Of a stretch of 5,332 nucleotides of DNA, positions 4,835-5,332 are shown in pieces. Location: contig JAGVKI010000270.1 in NCBI GenBank assembly GCA_020050695.1, positions 1 to 5,332 on the forward strand, in the 5' to 3' direction. A program made the translations under genes and the position numbers. A model generated the notes under the pieces. It saw only the letters and a program-made list of their open reading frames with translations. It was not told the origin of the DNA and did no database searches. Position 1 is the stretch's first letter. Each line of letters begins with the position of its first letter. The DNA is from Alphaproteobacteria bacterium. GTDB taxonomy: Bacteria > Pseudomonadota > Alphaproteobacteria > Rickettsiales > SXRF01.

Positions 4835-5332
4835 CGCTTTTAAATACTGCTCAAGGCTGCGATCCAGGCGCTTCATGCCCTCGGCCACTTCCTTTTGCGT
4901 AATCACCAGAGGCGGCACAAAGCGCATCACGTTAGGGCCCGCCTGTAATACGAGCAGGCCATTTTTGCGCGCGACTTCCGCTATATCCCCCATCTTACCG
5001 TGCAGGTGCGGCTTAAGTTCAGCGCCGATCATCAGGCCACGGCCACGCACTTCGCTAAACAGGCCGTACTTCTTATCAAGCGCTTTCAGGCCATCGGTAA
5101 TCTGCTTGCCGCGATCACGCACATTGTTCATGAGCGCTGCGGTCAGCAGTTTTTTCAATATCACGCGGGCAACCGCGCAGGCGAGCGGATTACCGCCAAA
5201 GGTCGAACCATGGCTGCCAAACTGGAAGGTGTTTTCCGCCTTATCGCCCACCAGCATCGCGCCAATCGGCATACCGCCGCCAAGTGCCTTTGCAAGGGTT
5301 ACCACATCAGGCTTTACGCCCGGCTCGGCAGA
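4832..5332 (-). CDS. astC: class III aminotransferase, acetylornithine/succinylornithine type (C-terminal part)
   Basis: The last 167 codons of a gene that starts beyond the right edge; the full family length is about 400. It is a PLP-dependent fold-type I, class III transaminase. The Schiff-base Lys is in TLAKALGGGMPIG (codon 5288-5290), followed by GSHGSTFGGNPLACAVA, which contributes to the phosphate-binding region, and by RGRGLMIGAEL and the NVMRFVPPL motif near the end. AstC converts N-succinylornithine and 2-oxoglutarate to the semialdehyde and glutamate; ArgD does the same with N-acetylornithine in biosynthesis, and many enzymes do both. Sequence alone does not separate them. The nine-base gap to astA and the shared ribosome site argue for astC. 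ArgD remains possible, since alphaproteobacterial argD is often in an operon of its own. The GTG at 5305 is an internal codon, not the start. Confidence 0.85.
   Translation of the reverse strand, partial: SAEPGVKPDVVTLAKALGGGMPIGAMLVGDKAENTFQFGSHGSTFGGNPLACAVARVILKKLLTAALMNNVRDRGKQITDGLKALDKKYGLFSEVRGRGLMIGAELKPHLHGKMGDIAEVARKNGLLVLQAGPNVMRFVPPLVITQKEVAEGMKRLDRSLEQYLKA

Overview
The window looks like ordinary chromosome of a mid-GC proteobacterium, most likely an alphaproteobacterium. This is an inference from the style of the LexA-like S24 regulator tail at the left edge, the NtrC-type regulator and the set of housekeeping enzymes; no rRNA or other decisive taxonomic marker is present. There are no tRNAs, rRNAs, insertion sequences or CRISPR arrays. 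Gene density is high. Seven protein genes are supported, two of them cut by the window ends.

Left block (1-1622): the 3' end of an S24 (LexA/CI-like) transcriptional regulator on the plus strand runs tail-to-tail into a full NtrC-like response regulator on the minus strand, and the two coding regions overlap by 67 bases. The response regulator has the receiver, AAA+ and Fis-type HTH layout. However, it lacks the GAFTGA loop used to contact sigma-54, has an altered Walker B motif, and has altered receiver switch residues. It is best read as a non-canonical, probably sigma-54-independent regulator.

Middle block (1623-2863): a 178-base divergent intergenic region carries plausible extended -10 promoters in both directions, with an inverted repeat over the rightward -10. 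Rightward, a four-codon leader ORF overlaps the start of an exported, Cys-rich, Ala/Gly-rich protein of unknown function. It is followed after 13 bases by a QueD-type 6-carboxytetrahydropterin synthase (queuosine/7-deazaguanine pathway).

Small cassette (about 2862-3216): an AT-richer unknown ORF of 87 codons on the minus strand has its own sigma-70-like promoter, a good ribosome binding site and a possible weak terminator. It sits between the ends of queD and pdxH.

Right block (3222-5332), all minus strand and tightly coupled: a class III aminotransferase of the AstC/ArgD type (partial), then astA (arginine N-succinyltransferase), then pdxH (pyridoxamine 5'-phosphate oxidase). AstA and the aminotransferase point to the arginine succinyltransferase (AST) catabolic pathway. 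PdxH makes PLP, the cofactor of the aminotransferase, which gives the unusual linkage a plausible logic. The remaining AST genes (astB, astD, astE) do not follow astA here.
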